NCBI GenBank assembly: GCA_021201095.1
Contig: JAJQFO010000096.1
Coordinates: 1 to 64,000, forward strand
Reading direction: 5' to 3'
Source: Lachnospiraceae bacterium
GTDB taxonomy: Bacteria > Bacillota > Clostridia > Lachnospirales > Lachnospiraceae
DNA: 64,000 nt
Shown: piece by piece, positions 61,371-64,000 of the stretch
Layout of the letters: each line of letters starts with the position of its first letter
Position numbering within the stretch: the first letter of the stretch is position 1
Translations under genes and position numbers: made by a program
Notes under the pieces: model-generated
Seen by the model: the letters and a program-made list of their open reading frames with translations, nothing else
The model's database searches: none
What the model was told of the DNA's origin: nothing

Positions 61371-62460
61371 TATCTTCACCCACAAAATATCTGTTCAAAA
61401 ACGAAATCCTTTTTGTTCTCTCTGGTTTATTTGTCGTACGAGAACTGTGATTCTTCTTGAACTCAGCCCATTCTGATTCCACTGATTTAGACGGATCAAC
61501 ATCAGCAACTTTTATCGCATAGTCATTCAAAAAATTGGCGCATCTAGAATATAAGGAATCCAAATTGTTTCGTATCTCAGAGTCGCTGAATTTTTCGTTT
61601 CTAGTCATTTTGCTATCCTTTATGCCATACATCTGATGTGTCACTACAGCATAAAAAGTAAAGAAATAATTCTTGTTATTTAAACAGGCTAAATTACCCT
61701 CAAGGTAGTGATAAGCGGACTCGATAACATCCATGATTGATTCAATCTTGTTTTCAATCACTCCATCTGCGTCAAAAGAAGAATCATATTTTTCATACGT
61801 TTTATCAATAGAAGTCGGTGTCTCGGAGACGATGCCATCAATCAGCAAAATAAGCATCGAAGTAATTAACTCTGCGTCGCGCATCCTAGTACAATCATTA
61901 TCGGACAGCAATTTATATCGCAAAAAGAAATCTCGATACAATGACGCCAAGTTATAAACCATGACTTTGAAGTCGCCCCAGTATTTAGAATTTCTGATTT
62001 CCTGCTTATTCAAAACATAATTATTGGAATTTAGGCGGGCAAACATATCATAGATTAGTCCCTCATCTTTCTCAGTAACAACTTCAGCTACTATTTCAAA
62101 CTCTAAGATTGCTTCTCTTGCGTCATCGTCCAAATCCGAATATTTTTTCCCTCCATACTCCTTATTGTGTGATTTTTTTATTGCAAATTTTTCATCTACA
62201 ACATACTCAAGGATGGCGCGAATTCGCTGTTGTCCATCAATTATCTCTCGGCTTGTTGATTTAGTATTAATATCAACCTTTTGGCGCAAAAAGATAGGCG
62301 GAATAGGCAGTCCTCGAATAATAGTGTCCATTAAATATGCCTTTGCCTTATCATTCCATACATTATTTCTCTGATATTTAGGAGAAAGCTCCAATTCGCC
62401 CTTTGCGCTCCATTGTACAATATCACTTATCTGAACAATCTTTGATGTTGTCTTATTCAT
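61357..62460 (-). CDS. DUF262 domain-containing protein (GmrSD N-terminal/ParB-like fold)
   Basis: LSPKYQRNNVWNDKAKAYLMDTIIRGLPIPPIFLR and REIIDGQQRIRAILEYV (DGQQR). Confidence 0.92.
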   Translation of the reverse strand: MNKTTSKIVQISDIVQWSAKGELELSPKYQRNNVWNDKAKAYLMDTIIRGLPIPPIFLRQKVDINTKSTSREIIDGQQRIRAILEYVVDEKFAIKKSHNKEYGGKKYSDLDDDAREAILEFEIVAEVVTEKDEGLIYDMFARLNSNNYVLNKQEIRNSKYWGDFKVMVYNLASLYRDFFLRYKLLSDNDCTRMRDAELITSMLILLIDGIVSETPTSIDKTYEKYDSSFDADGVIENKIESIMDVIESAYHYLEGNLACLNNKNYFFTFYAVVTHQMYGIKDSKMTRNEKFSDSEIRNNLDSLYSRCANFLNDYAIKVADVDPSKSVESEWAEFKKNHSSRTTNKPERTKRISFLNRYFVGEDNGEH

Positions 62461-62531
62461 GACAGAACCTCCATAATAATCTTTTTTGAATTAGTATACC
62501 CCGAAAAATGCCAACCTATGAGTACTAATAT

Positions 62532-63168
62532 TTATTCCACACCCAATACCTTAAACACAGTATCCTCCACACTACTATAAAAATCAAATTAAATCTGCCG
62601 GTACGGTTCCCAGGTCTGCTGCCGAGGTCATCGGTAGAAGCACTTTCTTTGCATCGCTGTCCACACATACCTAAGGCGCATTTGTCAGCTCGTACACCTT
62701 AATCATGGTTCCATGGTTCCACTGATACTGATTTCTCCAAGTACGGCCAGTGAACTCAGCGCCGGTTTTCCGAATACAATCGAGCAGATGGCAACCAGTA
62801 TTGGTAGCACCAGTCGGCTAGTCATTCCAATGTCCTGCAGGTCTTGATACTTCCATTGACTTTGAGGAAGTTGAAAGCTGTATTGGTCGCTTCTCTGCAG
62901 CCTCGGTCAGATCCGATACCGTTACATTCGAGTTTTCCGTTTCCGGGAAGCATCTGTGATTCCAAAAGGAATACTCCAAGCATTCCTGACTTTCCATGGG
63001 AGACAGTCTAAACCTGTCCGGGATTGCACATGCCTTCCGGGATATACTTACCACCGCCTTGCTCTGGCACAGAAACATAACGTTCCTCAAAGCTCTCCTC
63101 ATCAATGTAGGAAAAGTTCACATTGTAGAATTCCATACCAACAAACTTTTTACACTGACTTAAGACAA
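62532..63168 (-). pseudogene. brxL: Degraded C-terminal fragment of BREX Lon-like protein BrxL
   Basis: Conceptual pieces: FEERYVSVPEQGGGKYIPEGMCNPGQV*TVSHGKSGMLGVFLLE; GNGKLECNGIGSDRGCREATNTAFNFLKVNGSI; DIGMTSRLVLPILVAICSIVFGKPALSSLAVLGEISISGTM; IKVYELTNAP*VCVDSDAKKVLLPMTSAADLGTVPADLI; FDFYSSVEDTVFKVLGVE*; internal stops and frameshifts. Confidence 0.7.
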
Positions 63169-63171
63169 CAA

Positions 63172-64000
63172 TTATTCCGTCAAATGTCTAGGTGCACTGG
63201 AAATTGATTCGGCAAACTTTGAGCGTTCCTTTTGATAAATCCGTTCCGCATATTCCTTAATCATATTACTGATCCACATGAATGCCGTTGTTCCTTCAGA
63301 ATAGTCTGCCTCAGCATACATATCTATTCTGCCATCATGACGCATTTGCTCAACTTGCCTAAAGGCTATTTTATCCTTCGGGGGATAAATGGCAAATGTC
63401 GATCCCCCATTTTTATGGACTAAAGAAAATGCAGGAATATCACTTGGACCGTCTGCAATGTAAATCATATTTTCAAATCGCACTCTTCGAAGTTCCTCTG
63501 GCATCTTTGAGTTAACATCCACTTCAGGATGTTTTGGAATACCTTTGTTAATCTCAAAGATAGCTCTTGTCTTAGAAGTATTATCAATGGTGTAGCCGAT
63601 TTCTGAAATAATCCGTTCCCCTTCTACCTCATGTTCAATCAATTCACATCCCCACACACCATCTACGTAATCCATAACAGAGGAGCCTAAGATTTCAGCC
63701 TTAAATCCTGTGCTTACAATATAATGCTCCACCCGAATTCCATATTCTTGATATGCGTTGTTTTCTTCAATCATCCTTTTTGTTTTACTAAATATTTCAG
63801 GAACACCTGGGTAGAAATTCAGTTTTTTCCCAAACTCCCTTAGCTTCTCATTATTCAAACCTGCAAATTGACCGCCGGGCTGCGCACAACTGATAAAATG
63901 ATTGAGGTAAATTGTGTCATGGTTTACATGAACACCTTGTTCATCCAGATATTTTTGAGGTAATGAATTTACTTCTTTCCAAAACTCACTTGAATTGACA
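63172..64000 (-). CDS. HAD-family hydrolase, 5' end beyond the window edge
   Basis: Frame stays open to 64000 (VNSSEFWKEVNSLPQKYLDEQGVHVNHDTIYLNHFISCAQPGGQFAGLNNEKLREFGKKLNFYPGV); RFENMIYIADGPSDIPAF motif. Confidence 0.75.
   Translation of the reverse strand, partial: VNSSEFWKEVNSLPQKYLDEQGVHVNHDTIYLNHFISCAQPGGQFAGLNNEKLREFGKKLNFYPGVPEIFSKTKRMIEENNAYQEYGIRVEHYIVSTGFKAEILGSSVMDYVDGVWGCELIEHEVEGERIISEIGYTIDNTSKTRAIFEINKGIPKHPEVDVNSKMPEELRRVRFENMIYIADGPSDIPAFSLVHKNGGSTFAIYPPKDKIAFRQVEQMRHDGRIDMYAEADYSEGTTAFMWISNMIKEYAERIYQKERSKFAESISSAPRHLTE

Noticed and set aside
62818-63105. 95-aa ORF as a real gene
   Set aside because: It runs out of frame across the reconstructed brxL pseudogene; the conserved residues are in other frames.

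Overview
This 64 kb window looks like a Lachnospiraceae/Clostridia-type chromosome (inference from gene content and order), with nearly all genes on the minus strand. About 0-48 kb is mostly housekeeping: a sugar ABC transporter/DeoC/FGGY kinase operon, ecfA1-ecfA2-ecfT-truA, icd, tex, an apgM-like/hom/ACT cluster, prfB, secA, infC-rpmI-rplT, MATE exporters, one tRNA-Ala(GGC) and a strong 6S RNA candidate. From about 48 to 64 kb lies a decaying defence island: type I R-M genes with an N-terminally disrupted hsdM, a ~3.9 kb IS21-type element with two extra ORFs, a compact four-gene operon (DUF262 / HEPN with RNYIAH / GIY-YIG-DUF4357 / DUF2971-like), and a multiply broken C-terminal fragment that I read as a BREX brxL (Lon-like) pseudogene. 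The best leads are: (1) the DUF262-HEPN-GIY-YIG-DUF2971-like operon as a candidate uncharacterised defence system; (2) a prfB programmed-frameshift site whose in-frame stop is UAA rather than the usual UGA; (3) the brxL relic beside the operon; (4) a 41-nt dispersed hairpin family whose copies show compensatory base-pair changes; (5) a glycosyltransferase-winged-helix fusion; (6) a TetR-type regulator carrying in-frame dispersed repeat sequence. All family assignments come from reading motifs; no searches were run.
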